From the IMG/VR virus record IMGVR_UViG_3300025872_000295, positions 1 to 24,490 of that record: a stretch of 24,490 nucleotides of DNA. The stretch is one strand, 5' to 3'. Shown piece after piece: positions 5,816-13,621 of this stretch; the first letter of the stretch is position 1; the number at the start of each line of letters is the position of its first letter. The position numbers and the translations under genes were made by a program. This DNA is from a virus. A model generated the notes under the pieces. That model made no database searches. It was not told the origin of the DNA and saw only the letters and a program-made list of their open reading frames with translations.

Positions 5816-7491
5816 TTACGCTTAGACCATATCAAGAAGAAGCGATAGATAGCACGCTGAAGTACTTCCAAGACAACGACGGTAACCCGCTTATCGTACT
5901 CCCCACCGGAACGGGCAAGAGCGTGGTGATCGCGGAGTTTTGTAAGCGCATCTTAGCGCAGTGGCCGGACACCAAGATTCTGGTCATTACGCACGTTCGT
6001 GAGTTGATTAAGCAGAACTACGATGAGTTGAAGGGCATGTGGCCCGAAGCCCCGGCTGGCATCAATTCGGCAGGACTCAAGAAGCGCGACTATAAGCCTT
6101 CCATCGTGTTCTGTGGGATACAGTCGGTGCACAAGAAGGCATCGAAGTTTGTGAAGGTTGATCTGGTACTGGTCGATGAAGCGCATCTGATCCCGCGCAA
6201 GACCAACACGATGTACCAAAAGTTTCTGAACAATCTGAAGATTATGAATCCGCATGTCCGCGTGGTTGGGCTAACGGCAACGCCGTACCGACTGGACTCG
6301 GGATTACTTCACCAAGGAGACAATAGTCTGTTTGACGGCATTTCCCATGAAGCCGATTTAAAAGACATGGTAGAGCAAGGGTATTTGACCAAGCTGGTAT
6401 CCAAGCAGCCCAAGACTCGGCTGGACGTTACCGGAGTCAGTATCCGAGGCGGCGAGTTCGTTGCCGGGGAGCTAGAGCGTGCGGTTAATCGCAACGATGT
6501 AAATGAGTCCATCGTGCAGGAAATTGTACTGTTCGGGGCGGAGCGTAAGTCTTGGCTAATTTTCTGCGCCGGAGTTCAGCACGCCACAGACGTTGCCGCC
6601 ATCGTAAAACGCCATGGGATCAATTGTGAGACGATCTTCGGGGATACCCCAAGCCATGAGCGGGATCGGATCGTGCGCGACTTTAAGGCTGGTCAGATTC
6701 GCTGTATTGCTTCCATGGGCGTGCTAACGACGGGGTTCAACGCGCCGGGGGTAGATCTGCTGGCTATCTTGCGGCCTACTCAGTCAACCGGCTTGTATAT
6801 ACAGATCATGGGACGGGGGATGCGTAACGCTCCCGGTAAGGACGACTGTTTGGTTTTGGACTTTGCGGGCAATATCGCTCGTCACGGGCCGGTGGACCGG
6901 GTTAATCCGAAGAAGCCTCGCAAGAACGACGGAGAGGGTGTAGCGCCGGTTAAGACCTGTCCCGAGTGTAAGAGCATCGTCTTTGCCGGGTGCGCGGACT
7001 GCCCTGATTGCGGTTACGTATGGCCGGTCAAGCCGCCTGAAATTGAAAAGACGGCAACAACACTGCCAGCGATGAGCATGAACGCTCCGGCCACTTGGTT
7101 GAAAGTTAACGCGGTGTCTTATCGTATGCACAAAAAGGCCGGTAAGCCTGACTCGGTGCGGGTCGAATACCGCTGCGGACTAGCCGTTTATAGCGAGTGG
7201 GTTCTGTTTGACCACAAGGGCTACCCTCGGGAGAAAGCCCTCAAGTGGTGGCGTAGACGCATGCCGGGGCCGGGGATTCTGCCATCCAGTACCGCCGATG
7301 CCTTAGGACGAGCCGACACGTTGATGAAACCCACAGAGATTCAAGTTCGCAAAAATGGCAAGTACACAGAAGTTGTCGAGTTTCGGTTTATGCCCCATGT
7401 GCAAGCGGGAGGCTCGGGGGTTCCTGTATCTGCCGCCGCCGGGGGTGCTCCGTCGCAAAGCGCGTCTCTGTTCAATGCAGTGCATGGATGA
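5812..7491 (+). CDS. Superfamily 2 DEAH-type DNA helicase with zinc-ribbon insert
   Basis: The 559-residue protein shows classical SF2 motifs in order: a Q-motif-like LRPYQEEAI (4-12), Walker A PTGTGKS (31-37), DEAH (122-125), motif III TATPYR (155-160), TTGFNAPGVD (306-315) and motif VI QIMGRGMRN (331-339). A CPEC...CPDC zinc ribbon lies at about 383-400. The remaining ~150 residues are a phage-type accessory region. It resembles the SSL2/RecG-like helicases phages carry beside replication genes and probably unwinds forks or branched DNA. The start is GTG 5812, in a GTGA overlap with the preceding stop. The last 137 bases also encode the start of the next gene in another frame, so the C-terminal tail must satisfy two reading frames. 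Confidence 0.9.
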   Translation: MITLRPYQEEAIDSTLKYFQDNDGNPLIVLPTGTGKSVVIAEFCKRILAQWPDTKILVITHVRELIKQNYDELKGMWPEAPAGINSAGLKKRDYKPSIVFCGIQSVHKKASKFVKVDLVLVDEAHLIPRKTNTMYQKFLNNLKIMNPHVRVVGLTATPYRLDSGLLHQGDNSLFDGISHEADLKDMVEQGYLTKLVSKQPKTRLDVTGVSIRGGEFVAGELERAVNRNDVNESIVQEIVLFGAERKSWLIFCAGVQHATDVAAIVKRHGINCETIFGDTPSHERDRIVRDFKAGQIRCIASMGVLTTGFNAPGVDLLAILRPTQSTGLYIQIMGRGMRNAPGKDDCLVLDFAGNIARHGPVDRVNPKKPRKNDGEGVAPVKTCPECKSIVFAGCADCPDCGYVWPVKPPEIEKTATTLPAMSMNAPATWLKVNAVSYRMHKKAGKPDSVRVEYRCGLAVYSEWVLFDHKGYPREKALKWWRRRMPGPGILPSSTADALGRADTLMKPTEIQVRKNGKYTEVVEFRFMPHVQAGGSGVPVSAAAGGAPSQSASLFNAVHG

Positions 7492-7699
7492 CTATATGAT
7501 CGACAAATCACCCAACGAAAAGATCGCGCTTAACGATGCTTCTGCGGCTGCGGGGCACTTCATCGAAGCATCCGGGGTCTACAACTTTCTGGAGTTCAAG
7601 CCAGACCAGTTCGACGAGTTCATCGAAGCCATCGTGACGGCTTACGTCGAGTCGCTTCAGGGCCAGAAAGTCGAAACAGACGGTGTAAGATTCCCTTAG
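7355..7699 (+). CDS. DUF6511-like zinc-binding phage protein overlapping the helicase
   Basis: The 114-residue protein begins 137 bases before the helicase stop, in the +1 frame. It has a zinc-finger-like series GLCPMCKREARGF (C13, C16) and LCSMQC (C39, C43), then DKSPNEKIALNDASAAAGHF and a C-terminal helix EFIEAIVTAYVESLQ. These match my memory of the DUF6511 phage family, found beside replication genes with unknown function. The ATG has no clear ribosome site, so translation may depend on the helicase ribosomes; an in-frame TTG at 7373 would still keep the Cys series. The motif match outweighs the chance that this is a shadow frame, because the non-overlapping 200 bases encode the conserved part. 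Confidence 0.75.
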   Translation: MASTQKLSSFGLCPMCKREARGFLYLPPPGVLRRKARLCSMQCMDDYMIDKSPNEKIALNDASAAAGHFIEASGVYNFLEFKPDQFDEFIEAIVTAYVESLQGQKVETDGVRFP

Positions 7700-8691
7700 A
7701 CCGCCTTACCACGGAACCATGCTTTGCCATGTTCAACGACGCACAGTTCAGGCTGAAGCATCTTACCGCCCACAAAGGTAATGACGGCAAACCCCGATGC
7801 CCAATTGACCGGACTGGCTTCAGTGTAGTTGAACTGCGGGCCGTATGGTTCCGCCAGCGTCCCGGTGTCTACGCCATATCTCCGACCGCGATAGTCCGCC
7901 CACGGCGTAACCTTCAACTGGTGCATGTGCCCGTGAACATACGAGACACCCGCTTTAAGGGTTGAGTTGTAGGACGAGTGAACCCCCCCGGCTACGGGTC
8001 GATGCCGGACGCACAGCCAGTCATCCTGCTCACGGTTCAAATGGATTGCCCAGCCCGCTTCCCAGCGCGGCAAATAGTCCAGCAAGGTCATGCCAGACAT
8101 CTCTTCAAACTCGCCTACGCGGCCTGAGAGGTAGTTCTCGAAGCGGGAGTCATGGTTGCCGATGGTGCGCAGGAGCTTGGCTCCCTTGGCCGCTCGTTCG
8201 ATCTCAGCGCAGCGATCCTGCACAGTATGGATCTCGTCCTTCAACTCAGGCTGCTTCTCCCACATGATGCGGGCGTGCCGGGAGATTCGAGCGCCGTCCA
8301 GAATGTCGCCATTCAAGATGACCATTTTCGGACTAAGTTGCTTAGCTAACTTGCAGAAGGCTTCGTGCGCCTTAGTCACGACACCCGGCCAGTAGTGGGC
8401 ATCGGATGCAATCATTAAAACGCCATCATGTAGCGTTTCGTCGATCTGGTTTTTGTAGTTACGGGAACGCTTCTCGGCTAATTGGGTCAGGCTATCACCG
8501 ACTTTGACTCGCCAGCTTTTTCCCTTCCCCTTTTCTCTGGATTGCAGAACAACGCCGTATCGAAGCTCAAGAGTTCTACGCCTTGTCCGCACGGCGCGGA
8601 CGTTCATTTGGAAGTATTCTGATAGTGCTTTAGCTCCGCCTAGTTTTTTCCACGCTGCAATGAATTCATCATCACTCACTTTTTGCGGCAC
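7696..8691 (-). CDS. Calcineurin-like metallophosphoesterase with N-terminal HTH-like region
   Basis: The 331-residue protein has metallophosphoesterase motifs: SDAHYW (96-101), NGDILDG (127-133), GNHD (178-181), a VRHRP segment (228-232) and GHMH (254-257), which together bind a two-metal centre. By family it hydrolyses phosphoesters, possibly DNA, RNA or nucleotides; substrate is not evident. The first ~50 residues (AWKKLGGAKALSEYFQMNVRA) look like a helix-turn-helix, suggesting DNA targeting. The start is GTG 8691 with AGGTG upstream. It overlaps the preceding gene by 20 bases and is the last gene of the leftward late operon. Its TAA overlaps the stop of the converging plus-strand gene. 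The first motif has SDxH in place of the more common GDxH. Confidence 0.85.
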   Translation of the reverse strand: MPQKVSDDEFIAAWKKLGGAKALSEYFQMNVRAVRTRRRTLELRYGVVLQSREKGKGKSWRVKVGDSLTQLAEKRSRNYKNQIDETLHDGVLMIASDAHYWPGVVTKAHEAFCKLAKQLSPKMVILNGDILDGARISRHARIMWEKQPELKDEIHTVQDRCAEIERAAKGAKLLRTIGNHDSRFENYLSGRVGEFEEMSGMTLLDYLPRWEAGWAIHLNREQDDWLCVRHRPVAGGVHSSYNSTLKAGVSYVHGHMHQLKVTPWADYRGRRYGVDTGTLAEPYGPQFNYTEASPVNWASGFAVITFVGGKMLQPELCVVEHGKAWFRGKAV

Positions 8692-8899
8692 GATTCACCT
8701 TTATACCTAGTTTTTTGCGGCGAGCATTGGTCGCTTTATCGTCTCGGGAAGCCCGCCATTCTAGGTGCCCATCTACCAGACGATACTCTTCCTTGTGGAC
8801 CAACGCGCAATCACAGCACTCCGAGTGCGTGTACCCACGGACCCTGTACCACTTTCCGTCTTCAATTTGGACGGGCACGTACTTGTCCTGTTTTTTCAT
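8672..8899 (-). CDS. Small Cys-rich basic phage protein
   Basis: This 75-residue protein contains a SECCDCALVH cluster (27-36), a central EYRLVDGHLEWRASRD and a basic tail with RRKKLGIKV. Small phage proteins with a CCDCGLVH-type motif and an RxxRD ending are common, without a known role. The cysteines and nearby His could bind one metal ion. It starts at ATG 8899, 10 bases after the large ejection protein gene, and overlaps the metallophosphoesterase gene by 20 bases, so the two are probably translated together. Confidence 0.72.
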   Translation of the reverse strand: MKKQDKYVPVQIEDGKWYRVRGYTHSECCDCALVHKEEYRLVDGHLEWRASRDDKATNARRKKLGIKVNRAAKSE

Positions 8900-8909
8900 G
8901 GGCTTGACT

Positions 8910-11900
8910 CTACCTGTTTGCGTACCGTCTTAGCAAGAGTTCTTCTTGGAGTGTATATCCGCCGCGAGCTTTTTTGACGCGCTGGGCGTCGATGTAAGCC
9001 TGAGCTTCCTGTTCGCTTTTAATTCCGATGGCGTCCGGATTTTTCCCGGTCTGCTCCATGAAAAGCGTTTTCCACATGGTTGGATGGCCCGGCTTTTTGA
9101 GCATTACTCCGTCACCAGTCATTGACGACCAGTGATAGCGGTTCTTGTCATACGGATCACGTTCTGGACGTATGCCAGCTTTCCAAGCCGTAATGTAATC
9201 ATAGTCAGCGTTCTGCCCAAGATTGGGGCATTCATTAAATTCTTTGCAGAACTCTGAGTACCAAGGATGCTTTTTAATTTCAGCCTCAATACGCTGACGT
9301 TCAGCATCAACGCTGCCGCCACGAGCTTTTTTGACTATGCCGCCATGCGCTCTTTGATTCATGGCCAAAAGCCGGAATAACTCCCGACGCTTTTCTACCG
9401 GAGTCGCGTTAAAAGTTTGTGCATTTAACAAGAACTCTGGATTAAGGCCACCGCCCATCTCGGGGCTACGGGTAGATGACATCAATCCTTGAAGGCGTTC
9501 TTTTTGCTCGGGAGTCAAGTCTTCAAACGAGTATCCTTGAGGGGCAACGGCTTCTTCACGCGGCGATGGCGCAGGCTCTTCCGCTGGAGAGGGTTCGGCT
9601 GACAGGTCTTCGCTGTCCTCAAAGCCGCCGGGAATAAAGTCTGCTGCTTCTGCTCTTTGAGCTTCTTGCTCAACCCGAGCGCGTTCCTCGCCACTCAAGG
9701 CCGTTTTGCCAGAGGTATAAAAAGATCGCGGCAGAACACGAGACAAAGAGTCAGCCATCTTTCCAAGCGACACCGGGTTGCTCAGGTCAAACTTAATGGT
9801 GGTGACCGTGTTAGCCAGTTTCTGCACACCGTTAGGGTCAAGCATCAATTCCATGATGGCTTCGTCGGTCGCAGTAGCAAGCTGAGAACTGTTGTACTTA
9901 GACAACAAACGAACGACTTTTTGAGGAAGGCTTGTAATGCGGTCGCGCAGCGTGGACGACAGGTAAGGAATATCAATACCCGGCACGATCTGAGCCAGCG
10001 CATCAAGCTCTCTGCGATCAATCGCTACACCCAACTTGGATATGTCCGCTGCCGACACCTTGTCAGAGAACAACGCCAACTTGCGCAAAGACGGCTGGAA
10101 CGCCTCGCCAAAGACAGCTTCAATGCCAGCCTTGTTAGCCGGGTCCATGACGTACTGCATGAATCCGTTGGCATTACGACGGCCAAGGTTAATAACCTCA
10201 AGTCGCAGCGCGTTTCTAACAGCCTTGGCAGTGTCGGCATCAAGGTCCTTAATGTCGCGCATGATCTTTTGGCGTTGACGAGGATTGTTGATGACATTTG
10301 AGGCTAACGTGGAATAGTCTGGCGCATCGAACTGAGTCAAAGCGTTATTGGCAACGCGAGCTTCCGCAGCCTTAGCGGCCTTATCTAGCGATCCAAGGCG
10401 CGAGCGCAACTCACGATCATCCAGAACGGCCTTCCGCAATTTATCTTCAAGGCCCGGAATCTGCGAAATAATTTCCTTTTTGTCCTTTAAGTACTTGGAC
10501 AATTTTCCAGCGTTAAGCATTCCGTCCTTAACGGCTTTATCGTAAACCTCAGAAATGATCGCATTTTCGGCAATTTGGTCGCCAGACTCTTTGCCAACGG
10601 CTTTAATGAACTGTCTATAAGACTCGGCATTTTTAACAATAACCGGAGCTACTTGGGTTGCATACTTTTTAGAGTCAACGTCTTTAATGCCCTGAGCGCC
10701 AAAAGGAATGCCAATTTTCTCAACGTACTTTAAATCAATGTCATTAAGACGCTTACTGAAGTCACCCGGAATAGTTTCGCGAGCAGCGTCCACAACCTCT
10801 TCAAGTTGCAAAACCTTGCGCATAGAGTCTTCACTCATACGCTGACGCTTCAAGCCGTTGATTGCCTTCTTTAGAGACTCTACGTTGTCAAACGAAATGG
10901 GAATATGCTCAAGCACAGTTTCTGAGGTGCCCGGAACAGGAAACTCCTTGGGCGACAGGAACTTCATAATGTCGCTGTCAACCTTGGTGCCCTTGCCAAA
11001 GATGTCACGCAGATTGTTTTGACGAACAAACTGATAGATCTGTTCAACGCCTTCAACTGGCATCTTGACGCCAGCCTCTCTGGCTTCGGCCAAAAGCTTT
11101 TCGTAATCAGGGGAAACTTCGTTTTTAGCTGCTTTTTTGCGTTGTTCTATCAGGGCCTCAATTCGAGTTCCCAATGTCTCAGGGTCCATTACCGGAGTGA
11201 CACCCTCGGTAAGGTTGTTTAATTCATCTTCAATGTCCTTACGCTGCCGTTGGACAGCAGGGGCAACCTTGAGTCCGGCTTCTGGCTTAACTTCAGCGCT
11301 ATACGGCTTGCCAAACATCTTCTCGCTTTTGGCTTGAATGTCAGAAGATGCCTGCTGAACAACGCGATTAACCTTTTCGCGGAAAGACGGGTTGATCTTG
11401 GCAAGTCGCTCTACTTGCTGGCGAATGACCGGGTTGTCGGCCATGGCAATAACGAGAGGAGCATCGGACTTGTTTACAAACTGAGAGGCGTCGTTAACCA
11501 ACTGAATAAGCGCATCAACAGACTCTGCACCCTGCTCCTTCGCGGCAAGTTCAAGCAAACTCTTTGCAGCACCACGAGCATACGTTTCAGTCACTTCCGG
11601 TTTGCCCTTCAGCAAGTTCCGGTTCTTCGTGATCTGATCCAAGCTTCTAGCAAGAGCGTCCGTTACCACCTCTCTAGGAGCAGCTGTTCCAACGCCGCCA
11701 AGGATGCTTCCAGCCAAACGACCTACACCAGTAGACTCTTCGCCCGTAACGGCACGCTCAATAGACTCACCAGCCTTTCCGCCAATCTCACCAAAAGCGC
11801 CAGTCAAGAACTCGGAAGCAGCACGAACAGGTGTCTTGAGCAGGCCAACCCCGCCGCCAATATAGCTCGTAGGATCAGCAACGGCCTCTACACCAGCGCC

Positions 11901-12407
11901 AACCACTTCACTGATTGGACCGGGCGCACGCATATCAGTCTTAGGCGGCTTAAAACCAACCTTTTCATAAACAGGAGCAATTCGCTTTTGAGACTCAGTA
12001 AAGGCTTCAGAAGCCGCTTGGATAATAGGCTTAGATTCTTCGCCAATGCCGTACACGCGACGCATGACTTCTTCTTGGGGAATGGCACCGGTCTTGGCCA
12101 TTTCAGCAGCAGCCATCTTGCCGTAGCCAGCGCGAAGCAATGCATCCAACGCAGCCGGAGCGTTAATGACGCCTCGCTTAAATGCGTTCAAAAGATACTC
12201 TGTTACGCCAGCAGGTTCTTGGGCAGTCGTTTCTTCAGGCTGCGCAATTTCACGATCACCAATACGAGTGACCGTTACGTCTGGTCGCGGCTGAGTTTGA
12301 GGAGCGCCACCAACCTTAGAATTCAACTCTTCTAGCTCAGCCTGAGTCAATGGCTCGTCAAACTCGAAAGTTTTGCCATTAACAGTGTAAACATGGGGTG
12401 TAGCCAT
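8910..12407 (-). CDS. Very large virion protein, probable DNA-ejection (internal virion) protein
   Basis: The 1165-residue protein starts with a short domain (YTVNGKTFEFDEPLTQ) resembling the N-terminus of many podovirus internal virion proteins. It is then mostly helical and Ala/Lys/Glu-rich with long coiled-coil-like segments, and includes a Gly-rich, weakly hydrophobic stretch near 165-240. Near 1067-1110 there is a module DYDYITAWKAGIRPE followed by HWSS and KKPGHPTMWKTLF, a layout I associate with C-terminal modules of phage ejection proteins. A basic KKARGG motif occurs twice (about 1025 and 1145). I see no lytic transglycosylase or other catalytic motif. It would be packaged and injected to help DNA cross the periplasm; this is inferred from size, composition and position after nozzle and repeat proteins. 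ATG 12407 has AGGGG upstream. Confidence 0.7.
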   Translation of the reverse strand: MATPHVYTVNGKTFEFDEPLTQAELEELNSKVGGAPQTQPRPDVTVTRIGDREIAQPEETTAQEPAGVTEYLLNAFKRGVINAPAALDALLRAGYGKMAAAEMAKTGAIPQEEVMRRVYGIGEESKPIIQAASEAFTESQKRIAPVYEKVGFKPPKTDMRAPGPISEVVGAGVEAVADPTSYIGGGVGLLKTPVRAASEFLTGAFGEIGGKAGESIERAVTGEESTGVGRLAGSILGGVGTAAPREVVTDALARSLDQITKNRNLLKGKPEVTETYARGAAKSLLELAAKEQGAESVDALIQLVNDASQFVNKSDAPLVIAMADNPVIRQQVERLAKINPSFREKVNRVVQQASSDIQAKSEKMFGKPYSAEVKPEAGLKVAPAVQRQRKDIEDELNNLTEGVTPVMDPETLGTRIEALIEQRKKAAKNEVSPDYEKLLAEAREAGVKMPVEGVEQIYQFVRQNNLRDIFGKGTKVDSDIMKFLSPKEFPVPGTSETVLEHIPISFDNVESLKKAINGLKRQRMSEDSMRKVLQLEEVVDAARETIPGDFSKRLNDIDLKYVEKIGIPFGAQGIKDVDSKKYATQVAPVIVKNAESYRQFIKAVGKESGDQIAENAIISEVYDKAVKDGMLNAGKLSKYLKDKKEIISQIPGLEDKLRKAVLDDRELRSRLGSLDKAAKAAEARVANNALTQFDAPDYSTLASNVINNPRQRQKIMRDIKDLDADTAKAVRNALRLEVINLGRRNANGFMQYVMDPANKAGIEAVFGEAFQPSLRKLALFSDKVSAADISKLGVAIDRRELDALAQIVPGIDIPYLSSTLRDRITSLPQKVVRLLSKYNSSQLATATDEAIMELMLDPNGVQKLANTVTTIKFDLSNPVSLGKMADSLSRVLPRSFYTSGKTALSGEERARVEQEAQRAEAADFIPGGFEDSEDLSAEPSPAEEPAPSPREEAVAPQGYSFEDLTPEQKERLQGLMSSTRSPEMGGGLNPEFLLNAQTFNATPVEKRRELFRLLAMNQRAHGGIVKKARGGSVDAERQRIEAEIKKHPWYSEFCKEFNECPNLGQNADYDYITAWKAGIRPERDPYDKNRYHWSSMTGDGVMLKKPGHPTMWKTLFMEQTGKNPDAIGIKSEQEAQAYIDAQRVKKARGGYTLQEELLLRRYANR

Positions 12408-12419
12408 TTAATGCCCCTA

Positions 12420-13619
12420 TTAATTAGTCTGTCGGCCAGCTTTGCCGGTACTCAACGTAATACCAGTAGATTTTTTATTTGCCTTAGCTTCATCTTCAGC
12501 TCGCTTTTTCTGAGCTGCAATACGTTGCTTTTCGGATGAAGTTAGCCATTTTCTTCCAACAATTCTTTCGACGGCTTCTTGAGAAATGTCGCTTGACCCA
12601 GAAAAAGTATCTAATACGCTTTCTCTTCCAGAGTTGTATTGAGGCGCAAGCAGGTCCTCAATGACTAAAAGAACTTTTTCTTTATCTTCTAAAGACAAGT
12701 CAGACGGAATGCCGCTTAAAAAATTAGAAATACTGTTAACAACCCTTGTTGGGAAGCTGCCAGCATTGGCAATGGTATTTACTTCAAGTACGCTTAACTG
12801 CTTATCACCTTGCAGTCCAGCAAGAAATCTATCTAGCTGCTTGCTTGCTGTTGGACTGCCTTCTTTTGCAGCCTTTAAAAGAGATTGCGCCTGAGAAACA
12901 GATGCTAGCTTTGCGCTAATTGGAGCAAGTTTTCGATCACGAACAGATGCAACGCGAGCCTGAACAACGCTGCTTGGTCTGTTTGGATCTGGCTCAGCTT
13001 TTTCAGGGCGAGACTTTTTAATCAAGTCTGCTTTAAAATTTAAATATTCTTCTAACGTCATTCCCATAGAAGCCGCGTTCTTTTCATCAGTAGTCCGAGA
13101 GTCGCGAGCTTGAGTCGGCTCTCTGAAATACTGAGCCATCAACTGTCGAGCTTGCGAACCTTCCTTCTGAGCACGCTCCATGCGGTACTTGGCAGCAAGT
13201 TGGTCCAACTGCAACGCCTTGGCTTCGGCTTCCTTACGGGCTTCGGCCTGCTCGCCGCCATACTCACCAATGTCACGCAAGAATGTATACAGGTTCCGTC
13301 GCTCGTAAAAACGCGGATCACTTTCTTTACGCGGCTGAGTCAGACGCATGGCAATGTTGCGCAATTCCTCGCCCTTGCTGGGCTGTGCAAGAAGACGCTG
13401 TTTGGCCTGCTCAATCGTACTAAGAACCGTGTTGAAGTCTTGCTTTTCGGATTCAGACGCGGCCTTTTCTCTCTCTAAGAGACGCTTAAAGAGTTCCGAG
13501 CGCAATCCGCCAACAGAGGGTACAGCCGAAAGCCCAGACTGAGACTCCTCGTCTTCGGTGTATTCTTCTTCTGGAAGGTAGTCCGACTCAAGGCCGTACA
13601 GTTCGTTTTCGTCTTCCAT
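12420..13619 (-). CDS. Helical, highly charged virion-associated protein
   Basis: A 399-residue protein with an acidic N-terminus (YLPEEEYTEDEESQ), a long charged helical region (EQAEARKEAEAKALQLDQL) likely to form coiled coil, and a basic tail (QKKRAEDEAKANKK). I do not recognise a family. Its position between two large repeat-rich virion proteins and the 1165-residue protein suggests a second ejection or internal virion protein. I chose ATG 13619 because GGGGG lies 6 bases upstream; an in-frame TTG at 13625 would overlap the previous stop. The 3' third looks more AT-rich than the neighbouring genes, by eye. Confidence 0.65.
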   Translation of the reverse strand: MEDENELYGLESDYLPEEEYTEDEESQSGLSAVPSVGGLRSELFKRLLEREKAASESEKQDFNTVLSTIEQAKQRLLAQPSKGEELRNIAMRLTQPRKESDPRFYERRNLYTFLRDIGEYGGEQAEARKEAEAKALQLDQLAAKYRMERAQKEGSQARQLMAQYFREPTQARDSRTTDEKNAASMGMTLEEYLNFKADLIKKSRPEKAEPDPNRPSSVVQARVASVRDRKLAPISAKLASVSQAQSLLKAAKEGSPTASKQLDRFLAGLQGDKQLSVLEVNTIANAGSFPTRVVNSISNFLSGIPSDLSLEDKEKVLLVIEDLLAPQYNSGRESVLDTFSGSSDISQEAVERIVGRKWLTSSEKQRIAAQKKRAEDEAKANKKSTGITLSTGKAGRQTN

Positions 13620-13621
13620 GA

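Noticed and set aside
11250-12335. A 361-codon plus-strand open frame
   Set aside because: It is antisense to the 1165-residue virion protein, its product is low-complexity (Leu/Arg/Asn-rich) without domains, and no ribosome site or operon fits. It follows from the codon use of the minus-strand gene.
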